Shown here in pieces: positions 14,687-22,921 of a stretch of DNA of 22,976 bases. Numbering within the stretch: the first letter of the stretch is position 1; every line of letters starts with the position of its first letter. Source of the DNA: Clostridia bacterium (GTDB lineage: Bacteria; Bacillota_A; Clostridia; Oscillospirales; CAG-272); assembly GCA_017935805.1 (NCBI GenBank), contig JAGBGV010000373.1, positions 1 through 22,976 on the forward strand, given 5' to 3'. The notes below the pieces were generated by a model that worked only from the letters and a program-made list of their open reading frames with translations, searched no databases and was not told the DNA's origin. A program made the translations under genes and the position numbers.

Positions 14687-14692
14687 GTGCTT

Positions 14693-16198
14693 ATGAAAGC
14701 AAGCGAGTTGTTTTACGGTACTGATATCAGCTATTCCTTTGATGATATATCATTTTGCGGTGTTGCGTCCGACTCAAGACGAGTGAAGAAAGGATTTTTG
14801 TTCATTTGTCAGAGGGGCACACGCCATGACGGACATTATCATTCACTCGAGGCAATAAAAAACGGCGCGGCAGTTGTGTTGGCGGATCATTATATAGACG
14901 GTATTCCAAAAGAGCGTATCGCGCTGACAAGTGACACCAGAGTTGCAGAGTCACAGGTGTGGAACAACTACACAGGCAGACCTGCCGACAAAATGACGAA
15001 GATCGCCATAACCGGTACGGCGGGGAAGACCTCTGTGGCGTTTGCGCTGAGACATATTTTTTCGGCGGCAGGGCATAAGGTAGGGCTGATCTCTACTGTG
15101 CGAACATTGGCAGGATCAAAAGAGATGCAGCTTGGAGAAAACGGCGGCTCATCTGTCAGTGATCTCCACGGTGCAATGACAACTCCCGATCCCGAGTATT
15201 TCTTTACTGCAATAGCCGGAATGAGGGATAGCGGATGTGACACTCTCGTATATGAGGCGTCATCCCAATCAATTCTTTTCCGCAAGACATCGGCAATTTC
15301 TCCGGATGTGGCAATTTTTACAAACCTCTCTCCTGAGCATCTTGACTGCCACGGAGATATGGAGAGCTATTTTCGTACCAAAGCATCGCTGATGGATGAT
15401 GCAAAGACGGCAGTTATCAATATTGATGACCCGTGGATGGCAAAGCTGACGGAAATGTACCCGGACACCAAAACAGTCCGCTGTACCGCGAGATATTCAA
15501 GGGTAGCTGACTCCGATGTGTGCGCGCTACGGTATCTGTCACATGGGGCAGATGGAATCGAGTATGTGTATTTCTCTGAGCAAGCTGTATTCCGTATAAG
15601 GACGCAGGTATCGGGTAGATATTCGGTGTACAACACTATGGAAGCTGCCTCCTGTGCCATATCACTTGGAATAGATCCCATGACGGTAAAGGAAGCACTT
15701 TCTGACTTCCGAGGCGTGGATGGCAGACTTCAAAGAATAGATATTCCTACAGACTGCGGATTCAGCGTGTTTATTGACTATGCACACACTCCCGAGTCCG
15801 TTGGTAAAGTAACCGAAACTGCACGGGAGTTCACTGAAGGACGACTGATCACCTTGTTCGGATGCGGCGGAGATCGAGACAAAGTAAAGCGACCCGAGAT
15901 GACACGGATGGCGCAGAAAACATCTGACTACATAATAATAACAAGTGACAATCCGAGAAATGAAGACTCGAATGAGATAATCGGAGACATGTTACGGGGA
16001 CTCGGAGAGAGAAAAAACCACACAATTATCCCCGACAGGCGAGAAGCCATAAGATATGCGGTGAGCATAGCCGAGGCTGGAGACGTGATCCTGCTTCTCG
16101 GCAAAGGACATGAAAAATACGAGATCCTGTCTGACGGGAAGCACCCGTTTGATGAGGAAGCAATAGTCATAGAGGCAATTAAAGATCGCTTCAAGTAA
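14693..16198 (+). CDS. murE: UDP-N-acetylmuramoyl-tripeptide synthetase MurE (meso-DAP type, altered motifs)
   Basis: ATP-dependent Mur ligase adding the third stem residue to UDP-MurNAc-L-Ala-D-Glu; cytoplasmic. The N-terminal domain has VASDSRRVKKGFLF. The ATP loop is ITGTAGKTS (106-114), with Ala where MurE usually has Asn. The usual EVSSH block reads EASSQ (188-192) and DHLDYHG reads EHLDCHG. The carbamylated-lysine position K230 is kept. The third domain has DYAHTP (362-367), GCGGDRD (390-396), DNPRNED (419-425) and GKGHE (470-474). DNPR is the motif associated with meso-diaminopimelate addition. At 501 residues, length is normal. GGAGGTG lies 3-9 nt before ATG 14693, which I prefer to the in-frame TTG at 14681. 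The likely product is UDP-MurNAc-tripeptide for the adjacent MurF. Confidence 0.93.
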   Translation: MKASELFYGTDISYSFDDISFCGVASDSRRVKKGFLFICQRGTRHDGHYHSLEAIKNGAAVVLADHYIDGIPKERIALTSDTRVAESQVWNNYTGRPADKMTKIAITGTAGKTSVAFALRHIFSAAGHKVGLISTVRTLAGSKEMQLGENGGSSVSDLHGAMTTPDPEYFFTAIAGMRDSGCDTLVYEASSQSILFRKTSAISPDVAIFTNLSPEHLDCHGDMESYFRTKASLMDDAKTAVINIDDPWMAKLTEMYPDTKTVRCTARYSRVADSDVCALRYLSHGADGIEYVYFSEQAVFRIRTQVSGRYSVYNTMEAASCAISLGIDPMTVKEALSDFRGVDGRLQRIDIPTDCGFSVFIDYAHTPESVGKVTETAREFTEGRLITLFGCGGDRDKVKRPEMTRMAQKTSDYIIITSDNPRNEDSNEIIGDMLRGLGERKNHTIIPDRREAIRYAVSIAEAGDVILLLGKGHEKYEILSDGKHPFDEEAIVIEAIKDRFK

Positions 16199-16237
16199 GA
16201 CGTACCAGCAAGACGATAGAAAAAGGCGGAAGAGCAA

Positions 16238-17692
16238 ATGAGTGTAGAACTGAAACTTAAATCATTTACGCCGGCTGAAATTGCAGAGATAGTCGACGGT
16301 AAGCTTGAAATATACGGCGGAGACGAAGGTAACGTACCGCAGAAATATATATGCACAGACTCAAGAGAAAGCGGAGAAGGTGTGATCTTCTGCGCGATCA
16401 AGGGACAGAATGTAGACGGTAACGACTTTATCCCGGGTGCGGTAGAGCAGGGATGCGGCGCATTTATCTGCCAATATGTTCCCGAAGCGGCGAAGGAATC
16501 AGGAAAGCCTTTTGCGGCGGTAATTGTCGAGGACACAATTAAGGCAATGGGTACTCTTGCGGCGTATTACAGGGGTATTTCTGATGCTAAAGTTATTGCA
16601 ATAACAGGCAGCGTGGGTAAGACCACCACCAAAGAGTTTATTTATGCAGTCGCATCTGCGGCATTCAAGACTCACAAGACACAGGGCAACTACAACAATG
16701 AACTTGGTATGCCCCTTACCATATTCGGCATCGAGCCCGAGCATCAGGTAGTTGTGCTCGAGATGGGCATGAGTGCTCTCGGGGAGATCGAGTATATGAC
16801 GAAAATTGCTCGCCCCGACATGGCAATCGTTACCAACATAGGCACGTCTCATCTTGCATCCCTCGGCACAAGAGAGAATATCTGCCGTGCCAAGATGGAG
16901 ATAAGACTTGGCCTTAACAAGGACGGAATACTTCTTCTTAACGCAGACGAGCCGCTGCTTATGAATCAATACGAACAGCTTGATAAAAAGCCGAAGCTGA
17001 TGAGTGTGGCAAGTCGATTCGGAGATTTCAGAGCGGTAAACGTCCGTCAGAAGATCGACGGCATCGTTTACGATCTGCTATATAAGAACAAGGCTGTTAC
17101 AAATGTTGAAATCCCGGCTCTTGGTAAACACAATGTGTACAACTCTCTTGCGGCTTATGCTGTGGGCGTTATGCTCGGAATGAATGACGATCAGATACGC
17201 CGCGGACTCAAATCCTTTGTCAGCGCTGACAAGAGACAGAATGTATACGACGTCGGTGGAATAACCGTTATTGATGACTGCTATAACGCAAGCCCCGAAT
17301 CAATGCGCGCGGCTATAGATGTGCTTGTTTCCATGGCACAGAAGAAGAATACAAGACCTGCGGCACTTCTCGGCGATATGCTTGAGCTTGGTGACTATTC
17401 CCGCCTTATGCACGATCAGCTTGGTCAGTACGTGGCGCAGATGCAGGTTCAAAAGCTGTTCTGCTACGGTAATATGGCTGACATAGTAGCGGAAGCGGCA
17501 ATAAAAAAAGGTATCCGCGCTGAAAACGTGTTCGTTTCTCTCGATACAAGAGATGCGCAGGGAATGGCGGATATGATACTTCAAACGCTCGAACCCGGTG
17601 ACATCCTTCTTGTAAAAGCAAGTCGCGGTGTGGCTGCAGAGCGTGTGATCGAGTGCATGAAAAAGCGCAAGGCAAAAAAGAAACGAATCTGA
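16238..17692 (+). CDS. murF: UDP-N-acetylmuramoyl-tripeptide--D-alanyl-D-alanine ligase
   Basis: Mur ligase that adds D-Ala-D-Ala to make UDP-MurNAc-pentapeptide, the last cytoplasmic precursor. The N-terminal domain has CTDSRESGEGVIFCAIKG. The ATP loop is ITGSVGKTTT (122-131), typical of MurF, followed by TQGNYNNELGMPLT and VLEMGMS. The central domain has VTNIGTSHL and the lysine-bearing RAKMEI. The last domain has DDCYNASPESM and LGDMLELG. Length of 484 residues is close to the family norm. ATG 16238 is preceded by a modest AAAGGCGGAAG. It is 39 nt after murE and 37 nt before mraY. The C-terminus ends in a lysine-rich tail. Confidence 0.96.
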   Translation: MSVELKLKSFTPAEIAEIVDGKLEIYGGDEGNVPQKYICTDSRESGEGVIFCAIKGQNVDGNDFIPGAVEQGCGAFICQYVPEAAKESGKPFAAVIVEDTIKAMGTLAAYYRGISDAKVIAITGSVGKTTTKEFIYAVASAAFKTHKTQGNYNNELGMPLTIFGIEPEHQVVVLEMGMSALGEIEYMTKIARPDMAIVTNIGTSHLASLGTRENICRAKMEIRLGLNKDGILLLNADEPLLMNQYEQLDKKPKLMSVASRFGDFRAVNVRQKIDGIVYDLLYKNKAVTNVEIPALGKHNVYNSLAAYAVGVMLGMNDDQIRRGLKSFVSADKRQNVYDVGGITVIDDCYNASPESMRAAIDVLVSMAQKKNTRPAALLGDMLELGDYSRLMHDQLGQYVAQMQVQKLFCYGNMADIVAEAAIKKGIRAENVFVSLDTRDAQGMADMILQTLEPGDILLVKASRGVAAERVIECMKKRKAKKKRI

Positions 17693-17729
17693 CCTATACG
17701 AAAAATAAATCAAAGGATAACGACGAATA

Positions 17730-18737
17730 ATGAATTATAATATCATGTATGTCATCACATTGGCACTTACCTTTGTTTTGACAGTTCTGATTCTGAAAAA
17801 GCTGATTCCTGTGCTGAAGAGCCATAAGATGGGTCAGAAGATCCTTGAGATCGGCCCCAGATGGCACAAGGGTAAAGAAGGCACTCCCACAATGGGTGGC
17901 GTGGCATTTATTATTGCAATAGCCATTTTTGGACTTGGCGGATGTATTTACCTCGGTATAGTTGACGGAATCCGCTCCACTTTGCCCCTTGTTCTTACAC
18001 TTGCTCTTGGCATCTCCGGCGGACTTATCGGTTGCATAGATGACATGGCAAAGCTTAAAAAGAAGCAGAACGAAGGTCTGACTGCTCCCCAGAAGTTCAT
18101 TCTTCAGGTTATAGCTGCTGCGCTGTATCTCTTCGGCATGACACTTGTATGTGATATTGATACAACGCTGTATATCCCCTTTGTGAATGCTACTATTGAC
18201 TTGGGAATATTCTATTACGTCGTTGCAATGCTGCTTATAACAGGTATTATCAACAGCGTCAACCTCACAGACGGAATTGACGGTCTCTGCTCAAGCGTGA
18301 CATTGGTGGTTGGTGTGTTCTTCACTGTAGCAGGATACATGACAGGCATGGCTGAGCCCGACGGCCCGGTTATTCTCCTCGGTGCACTTCTTATCGGCGG
18401 ATGTGCCGGCTTCCTTGTTTATAATTTCTACCCGGCAAGAGTTTTTATGGGTGATACGGGCTCCTTGTTCTTGGGCGGACTTGTAGTAGGCGGTGCATTT
18501 ATGCTGAATAACCCGCTTATCGTTGTTGTATTCGGTATAGTATATATAATCGAGACAGCTTCCGTAATGCTCCAGGTAGCTTATTTCAAGCTCACTCACG
18601 GAAAGAGACTGTTTAAGATGAGTCCCATTCACCATCATTTCGAAAAATGCGGATGGTCTGAAATAAAGATAGTGGTTGTCGCATCAATTGTGACAGCTGT
18701 TGCGGCAGTTTTGTCTGTGGTTTTCGGACTCAGATAA
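17730..18737 (+). CDS. mraY: Phospho-N-acetylmuramoyl-pentapeptide-transferase MraY
   Basis: Polytopic membrane enzyme that transfers phospho-MurNAc-pentapeptide to undecaprenyl phosphate to form lipid I. About ten hydrophobic segments are visible. Signature blocks: GTPTMGGVAF (51-60), CIDDMAKLKKKQNEGLTAPQ with Mg-site D104/D105, NSVNLTDGIDGL (175-186), MGDTGSLFLGG with catalytic D242, and the HHHFEKCGW motif (301-309). At 335 residues it is full length. AAAGGAT precedes ATG 17730. Directly downstream is ftsW, with no murD in between, which is unusual. Confidence 0.97.
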   Translation: MNYNIMYVITLALTFVLTVLILKKLIPVLKSHKMGQKILEIGPRWHKGKEGTPTMGGVAFIIAIAIFGLGGCIYLGIVDGIRSTLPLVLTLALGISGGLIGCIDDMAKLKKKQNEGLTAPQKFILQVIAAALYLFGMTLVCDIDTTLYIPFVNATIDLGIFYYVVAMLLITGIINSVNLTDGIDGLCSSVTLVVGVFFTVAGYMTGMAEPDGPVILLGALLIGGCAGFLVYNFYPARVFMGDTGSLFLGGLVVGGAFMLNNPLIVVVFGIVYIIETASVMLQVAYFKLTHGKRLFKMSPIHHHFEKCGWSEIKIVVVASIVTAVAAVLSVVFGLR

Positions 18738-18778
18738 GTTAAACAGTTATTAAGTAGTAAAAATTCGGAGGTGAGGGC

Positions 18779-20293
18779 GTGAATAACGATCCCCGTAACA
18801 GAACAACTCATGCACGCCGTCGTCCCGAAGCTATGGTGAATGACAATTCCGGCGAATTGCGCGGGAGACCGAGTGTAGATCAGGCATCCCGCAGCAGACA
18901 GGTGAGCAGGAGCGGTCAGCATCACGATCAAAGAAAGACAACTCAAAGAAGACCTGACAGCGAATATAAATTCAGCGCAGGTAATTCCCGCAGACCCACA
19001 CCCGGAGCAACAGCATCACGGCATGTGACAACACTTACCCCGGCGGACGAAAGAAGACTTGCGAGACGTGAAAACCGTGCAATCAGAGAATACAAAAGGG
19101 AAGAAGAGTGGCAAAAGGAAGTAGTAAGAGTACGCGGCGGTATTGACGTGTTCATGCTTGCTATTATTCTGATAATGCTTGCTCTCGGAAGCATTACGGT
19201 GTTCAGCGCAAGCTATCCCCGAGCAATTTCGGAGGATGTCAGCAGCAGCTACTATATAGCAAATCAGGCAAAGTTCCTTGTTATCGGCTTCGTAGTGATG
19301 ATAATCGCAATAATCATCCCTATTAAGTGGTACAAAAATTGGGCGCCGATTCCTGCATATGTTGTTTCTGCGATACTTCTTGTGGCGGTACTGTTTATCG
19401 GACGTTCGGTAGGTGAAGCGGTAAGATGGATAAAGATCGGTCCCTTTAATCTTCAGCCGTCAGAGCTGATGAAGATATCGCTTGTGCTGATGATCGCATG
19501 GTATGCGGAAAAATATGAAAAACAGATGAAGGACCTTGACAGGGGAAAGACCTCTTACAAGTGGAATATTCTCTACCCCTGCATCATTCTCGGCATCGCC
19601 TGTGTGCTGGTGCTCATAGGCAGACATCTTTCGGGTACTATTATCGTCGGCTGTATCGGTTTCTTTATGCTGATACTTGCGGGATGCAAGCTTTCGTGGT
19701 TACTCTTTACTGTGCTTCCCGTTGCGGCGGTGGCTCTCGGCGGATTCCTTGCATTGAATCCTTACGCACTCAAGAGAATCACCACATTTACAGATGATAA
19801 CGCAGACGTACTTGATGAATTATATCAAACAACGCAAAGTATATATGCAATAGGCTCAGGCGGACTATTCGGCAAGGGATTTGGTCAGAGTCAGCAGAAA
19901 TACGGTTACCTCGGCAACGCACACACAGACTTCATTTTCTCTGTGTGGTGTGAGGAACTTGGATTTATCGGAGCTGTCGCATTGATCCTTCTGTTCCTTC
20001 TGTTCATTTGGCGAGGATATGTTATCGCCCTTCGCTCTCCCGATAAGTTCACTATGTTGACAGCATTCGGCATAACCACTCACGTTGGTATTCAGGCATT
20101 CCTCAATATGTGCGTAGCGTCGGATATTATCATGAACACAGGCGTTACACTCCCGTTCTTCTCATACGGAGGCTCGGCGCTGATCGTGCTGATGGGAGAA
20201 ATGGGAATACTACTCAGCATATCACGGCAATATTACCGTAAGAAGTCGGATATTGAGAGAGAAGAGCTTCTCAAAAAAGCCGGAATGGACTAA
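18779..20293 (+). CDS. ftsW: FtsW peptidoglycan glycosyltransferase (SEDS family) with basic N-terminal extension
   Basis: Septal SEDS polymerase of lipid II, working with the adjacent class B PBP. Residues 1-118 are a hydrophilic, Arg/Ser/Thr/Gln-rich cytoplasmic extension ending in a charged helix (NRAIREYKREEEWQKEVVR). The ten-helix SEDS core begins near 122. Motifs include FSASYP, AVRWIKIGPFNLQPSELMKI, AHTDFIFSVWCEELGFIG with predicted catalytic D384, and FFSYGGSAL. The usual QPDLGT segment reads GRHLSGT (281-287), a notable variant. At 504 residues it is about 100 longer than a typical FtsW. GTG 18779 is used, with GGAGGTGA just upstream (18767-18774). FtsW rather than RodA is favoured by the location between mraY and murG. 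Confidence 0.94.
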   Translation: MNNDPRNRTTHARRRPEAMVNDNSGELRGRPSVDQASRSRQVSRSGQHHDQRKTTQRRPDSEYKFSAGNSRRPTPGATASRHVTTLTPADERRLARRENRAIREYKREEEWQKEVVRVRGGIDVFMLAIILIMLALGSITVFSASYPRAISEDVSSSYYIANQAKFLVIGFVVMIIAIIIPIKWYKNWAPIPAYVVSAILLVAVLFIGRSVGEAVRWIKIGPFNLQPSELMKISLVLMIAWYAEKYEKQMKDLDRGKTSYKWNILYPCIILGIACVLVLIGRHLSGTIIVGCIGFFMLILAGCKLSWLLFTVLPVAAVALGGFLALNPYALKRITTFTDDNADVLDELYQTTQSIYAIGSGGLFGKGFGQSQQKYGYLGNAHTDFIFSVWCEELGFIGAVALILLFLLFIWRGYVIALRSPDKFTMLTAFGITTHVGIQAFLNMCVASDIIMNTGVTLPFFSYGGSALIVLMGEMGILLSISRQYYRKKSDIEREELLKKAGMD

Positions 20294-20322
20294 AGCTCAA
20301 AAATAATTTTGTTGGAGTTAAT

Positions 20323-21459
20323 ATGAGAGTATTAATGACAGGCGGCGGTACAGGCGGACACGTTAATCCTGCACTTGCTATCGCTAACACAATAAAGATG
20401 AATGATCCCACAGCAGTTATTGAATATGTGGGAACAAAAAAGGGTATTGAAAACAAGCTCGTACCAAAGGCGGGATATCCGATCCACTATGTTGAGATAC
20501 AGGGCTTCAGACGAAAGCTTTCTCCCGCAAATCTAAAGGCGGCGTATCTTGCAGTTACATCCCCCCGTAAGGCGAGATCCATTATTGAGGAATTCAAGCC
20601 GGATATCGTTGTGGGAACAGGCGGATATGTGTCATGGCCTGTTGTCAAAGCGGCAGCAGATATGGGAATTCCCACAGCACTTCACGAATCCAATGCGATT
20701 GCAGGTGTGGCGGTGAAGATGCTGCAGAAATACGTTGACAGAATATATTTGAATTTCGAGAAAACAGGGGATACACTCACCTGCGAGCGCGAAAAGCTCA
20801 TGAAGGTGGGAAATCCGGTTATGACAGGCTTTGCATCAATTTCACGCGAGGAAGCGAGAGCAAAGCTCGGAATAGACGACAAATACAAGTACATCATCCT
20901 CTCCTATGCGGGAAGTATGGGTGCCGAAAAGGTAAATGACGCGGTGCTTTGCCTTATGCGCGAGTATACATCAAAGCATCCCGAGGTGTACCACATTCAC
21001 GCGACAGGTGCTATCGAGCATGAACTCATGACATCTCAGTTCAAGGAAATGGGACTTGACAAATTCGAGAACATCGAGCTTTGCGAGTACATTTACGATA
21101 TGCCACTGAAAATGGCGGCGGCAGATCTCACCATAAACCGCGCAGGCGCGATGACAGTATCCGAGCTTGCAATAACAGGCAAGGCCGCTATCTTCATCCC
21201 TTCACCGAATGTAGCTGAAAATCATCAATACAAAAACGCGAAGGTACTTTACGATGCAGGTGCGGCAGGACTGTTTGAGGAAAAAGAGCTTACCGACGGA
21301 GCAAAACCTCTTATCGCAAAGGTGGAGGAGCTTCTCTCGGATGAGGGTATAGCAATTCGTCGAGAAATGAGCGAAAACATCCGTCAGTTTGCGGTGGTTG
21401 ATTCAAATAAGCTGATCTACAATGACCTTTGCAAGCTTGTAGAAAACAGCAAGAAGTAA
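20323..21459 (+). CDS. murG: UDP-GlcNAc--lipid I GlcNAc transferase MurG
   Basis: Peripheral membrane GT-B glycosyltransferase (family GT28) that adds GlcNAc to lipid I to form lipid II. The first glycine loop is GGGTGGHVNPALAIA (from residue 7), followed by EVQGFRRKL-type sequence (here EIQGFRRKL), VGTGGYVSWP and HESNAIAG, where the family usually has HEQN. The second domain has YAGSMGAEKVND, NRAGAMTVSELA and a UDP-binding segment ending ENHQYKNAK. At 378 residues it is normal. The start is ATG 20323 behind TTGGAGT. It lies 29 nt after ftsW and 40 nt before ftsQ. Confidence 0.96.
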   Translation: MRVLMTGGGTGGHVNPALAIANTIKMNDPTAVIEYVGTKKGIENKLVPKAGYPIHYVEIQGFRRKLSPANLKAAYLAVTSPRKARSIIEEFKPDIVVGTGGYVSWPVVKAAADMGIPTALHESNAIAGVAVKMLQKYVDRIYLNFEKTGDTLTCEREKLMKVGNPVMTGFASISREEARAKLGIDDKYKYIILSYAGSMGAEKVNDAVLCLMREYTSKHPEVYHIHATGAIEHELMTSQFKEMGLDKFENIELCEYIYDMPLKMAAADLTINRAGAMTVSELAITGKAAIFIPSPNVAENHQYKNAKVLYDAGAAGLFEEKELTDGAKPLIAKVEELLSDEGIAIRREMSENIRQFAVVDSNKLIYNDLCKLVENSKK

Positions 21460-21499
21460 TATTTCGGATAATTATTATCTTTAGAAAGGGGCGATCAAT

Positions 21500-22750
21500 T
21501 TGGCAGAGCCGAGAAAAGAACGGCCAACGGAAGTATTGTACATTTACGACCGAATCTGCCCGAAGGCATCGAAACAGCGCGAGATCTTAAGAGAATACGG
21601 CACTGATTTGAAGATGAAGAAAAGTGCGCCCCGAGTGAATGCACAGCAAAGTGTACCTAAAGTCAGGGGCGGAGGTCAGGAACGGTCAAAACCAAGATCG
21701 GAAAACAGGCCTCGCAACACAGGACAAGCAATGGGAAATGGCAGCAGAACCAGGTCCTACAATGCGGATACATCATATGACCGACCGCGATACAGTAGCT
21801 ATAGCCGGTCTGACCGAGGACAAGCAGGATATAGGCACAGCGGTGGATTCTACGGTGCTGCTGTTAAGGAAAGACCGTTCAAGATTCTGCTGGACAGTAT
21901 TATCAACTTCATTGACACAGTTGAAGAACGCGGCAGAAATGATGAAAACATCGCTAAAAGACGCGCCATTGCAGCGAAAAAGTGGTCGGAATACAAGAAT
22001 CTGATAAGAACAGTGGTAATATTACTGCTCGTTGCAACATTGTTTGCCTTTGCGGTGTACAACCTGTTCTTCAAGGTTAAGAATATCACAGTAGATGGAA
22101 CAGCTCTTTATTCGGCGGAGGATATCATAACAGCGTCCGGTGTTGCAATGGGGGACAAGCTATATTCCTTTGATACGAGTGATGTGGCGGCTGCAATAAC
22201 CTTCAGATGCCCGTACATCAAATCAGTTGAGGTGTCGCGGGGTATACCGAACAAATTGTCTTTAACTCTTACAGATGATACGGCTGTATATTACGCCTGC
22301 GTATGGGGTGACTGGTTGAAGCTGTCGTCCGGACTCAGAGTCCTTGAGGTGACGGATGAAGAAACAGCCAAATCAGAAGGTCTCACAATGCTGACGCTGC
22401 CCGAGATAGTGTATTCTGTGGCAGGCGGTGTTATAGAATTTGAAAACCCGAGAGACGAGCGATTCATCAGAGACACACTTGCATCTGTTGAGGCATCACA
22501 GCTCTGCCGGTCCGGCAAGATCGACAGCATTGACTTGTCAAATGAGTACGATATCACAATGCAGTATGACGGCAAGTATATGATGAAATATGGCGGTGAA
22601 GCTGATCTTGAACTGAAGCTGCTTATGGGATATAAGACGATCACCAGCGACAAGTTTGAGAACGGTGTTCCTGCGAGAATAGATCTTGGCGTTGTCGGAG
22701 AAGCAAGCGTGAAATATGACCACAGTCTGAGTACAAATTCATCGAAATGA
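21500..22750 (+). CDS. ftsQ: FtsQ/DivIB cell division protein with POTRA domain and long cytoplasmic region
   Basis: Bitopic divisome scaffold that binds FtsL and the septal synthase. Residues 1-40 look ordered (EVLYIYDRICPKASKQREIL). Residues 41-120 are low complexity, rich in Arg, Ser, Gly, Tyr and Asn. A helical basic stretch leads into one membrane segment at about 169-190. The POTRA domain begins FFKVKNITVDGTALYSAEDI and continues to about 260, followed by the beta domain. At 416 residues it is much longer than DivIB of Bacillus (about 263), due to the N-terminus. The start is TTG 21500 with AAAGGGG 8 nt upstream. It is the last gene before a 171-nt gap and ftsZ; ftsA is absent. Confidence 0.92.
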   Translation: MAEPRKERPTEVLYIYDRICPKASKQREILREYGTDLKMKKSAPRVNAQQSVPKVRGGGQERSKPRSENRPRNTGQAMGNGSRTRSYNADTSYDRPRYSSYSRSDRGQAGYRHSGGFYGAAVKERPFKILLDSIINFIDTVEERGRNDENIAKRRAIAAKKWSEYKNLIRTVVILLLVATLFAFAVYNLFFKVKNITVDGTALYSAEDIITASGVAMGDKLYSFDTSDVAAAITFRCPYIKSVEVSRGIPNKLSLTLTDDTAVYYACVWGDWLKLSSGLRVLEVTDEETAKSEGLTMLTLPEIVYSVAGGVIEFENPRDERFIRDTLASVEASQLCRSGKIDSIDLSNEYDITMQYDGKYMMKYGGEADLELKLLMGYKTITSDKFENGVPARIDLGVVGEASVKYDHSLSTNSSK

Positions 22751-22823
22751 CAGATTTTGGTCGAAAAAAAGCGAAAAAATGCAATATTATTTGATTTTTT
22801 GAATGAAAAATATCCAAAACCTA

Positions 22824-22852
22824 TTGCAAAATCTCGCTTGATATTGTAATAT
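22824..22852 (+). promoter_or_regulatory. Probable ftsZ promoter
   Basis: In the AT-rich 171-nt ftsQ-ftsZ gap, TTGCAA (22824-22829) and TAATAT (22847-22852) are 17 bp apart. A second overlapping option is TTGATA (22839-22844) with TAAACT (22862-22867), also 17 bp. Either would give ftsZ its own transcript in addition to read-through. No convincing terminator lies after ftsQ; only a weak AT-only inverted repeat AAAAAAT/ATTTTTT is present. Confidence 0.45.
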
Positions 22853-22921
22853 ATAAGGTAGTAAACTGTCTAAATTATATCTATTTTAATGACTGATTAA
22901 AAAAACGAGGAGGGCACTCAA

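Noticed and set aside
15928..16536. 202-residue minus-strand open frame across murE-murF
   Set aside because: Serine-rich antisense shadow that spans two well-supported genes and their spacer; no motif.
22755..22770. Possible Spo0A box (TGGTCGAAA) before ftsZ, and TTTGTCGGAG upstream of mraZ
   Set aside because: Each differs from the TGTCGAA core by one base, and AT-rich spacers give such matches by chance; neither is close to a well-defined promoter in the right position.
22775..22801. AT-only inverted repeat after ftsQ as a terminator
   Set aside because: The stem is AAAAAAT/ATTTTTT with mismatches inside and no GC pairs, so it would be too unstable to terminate transcription reliably.
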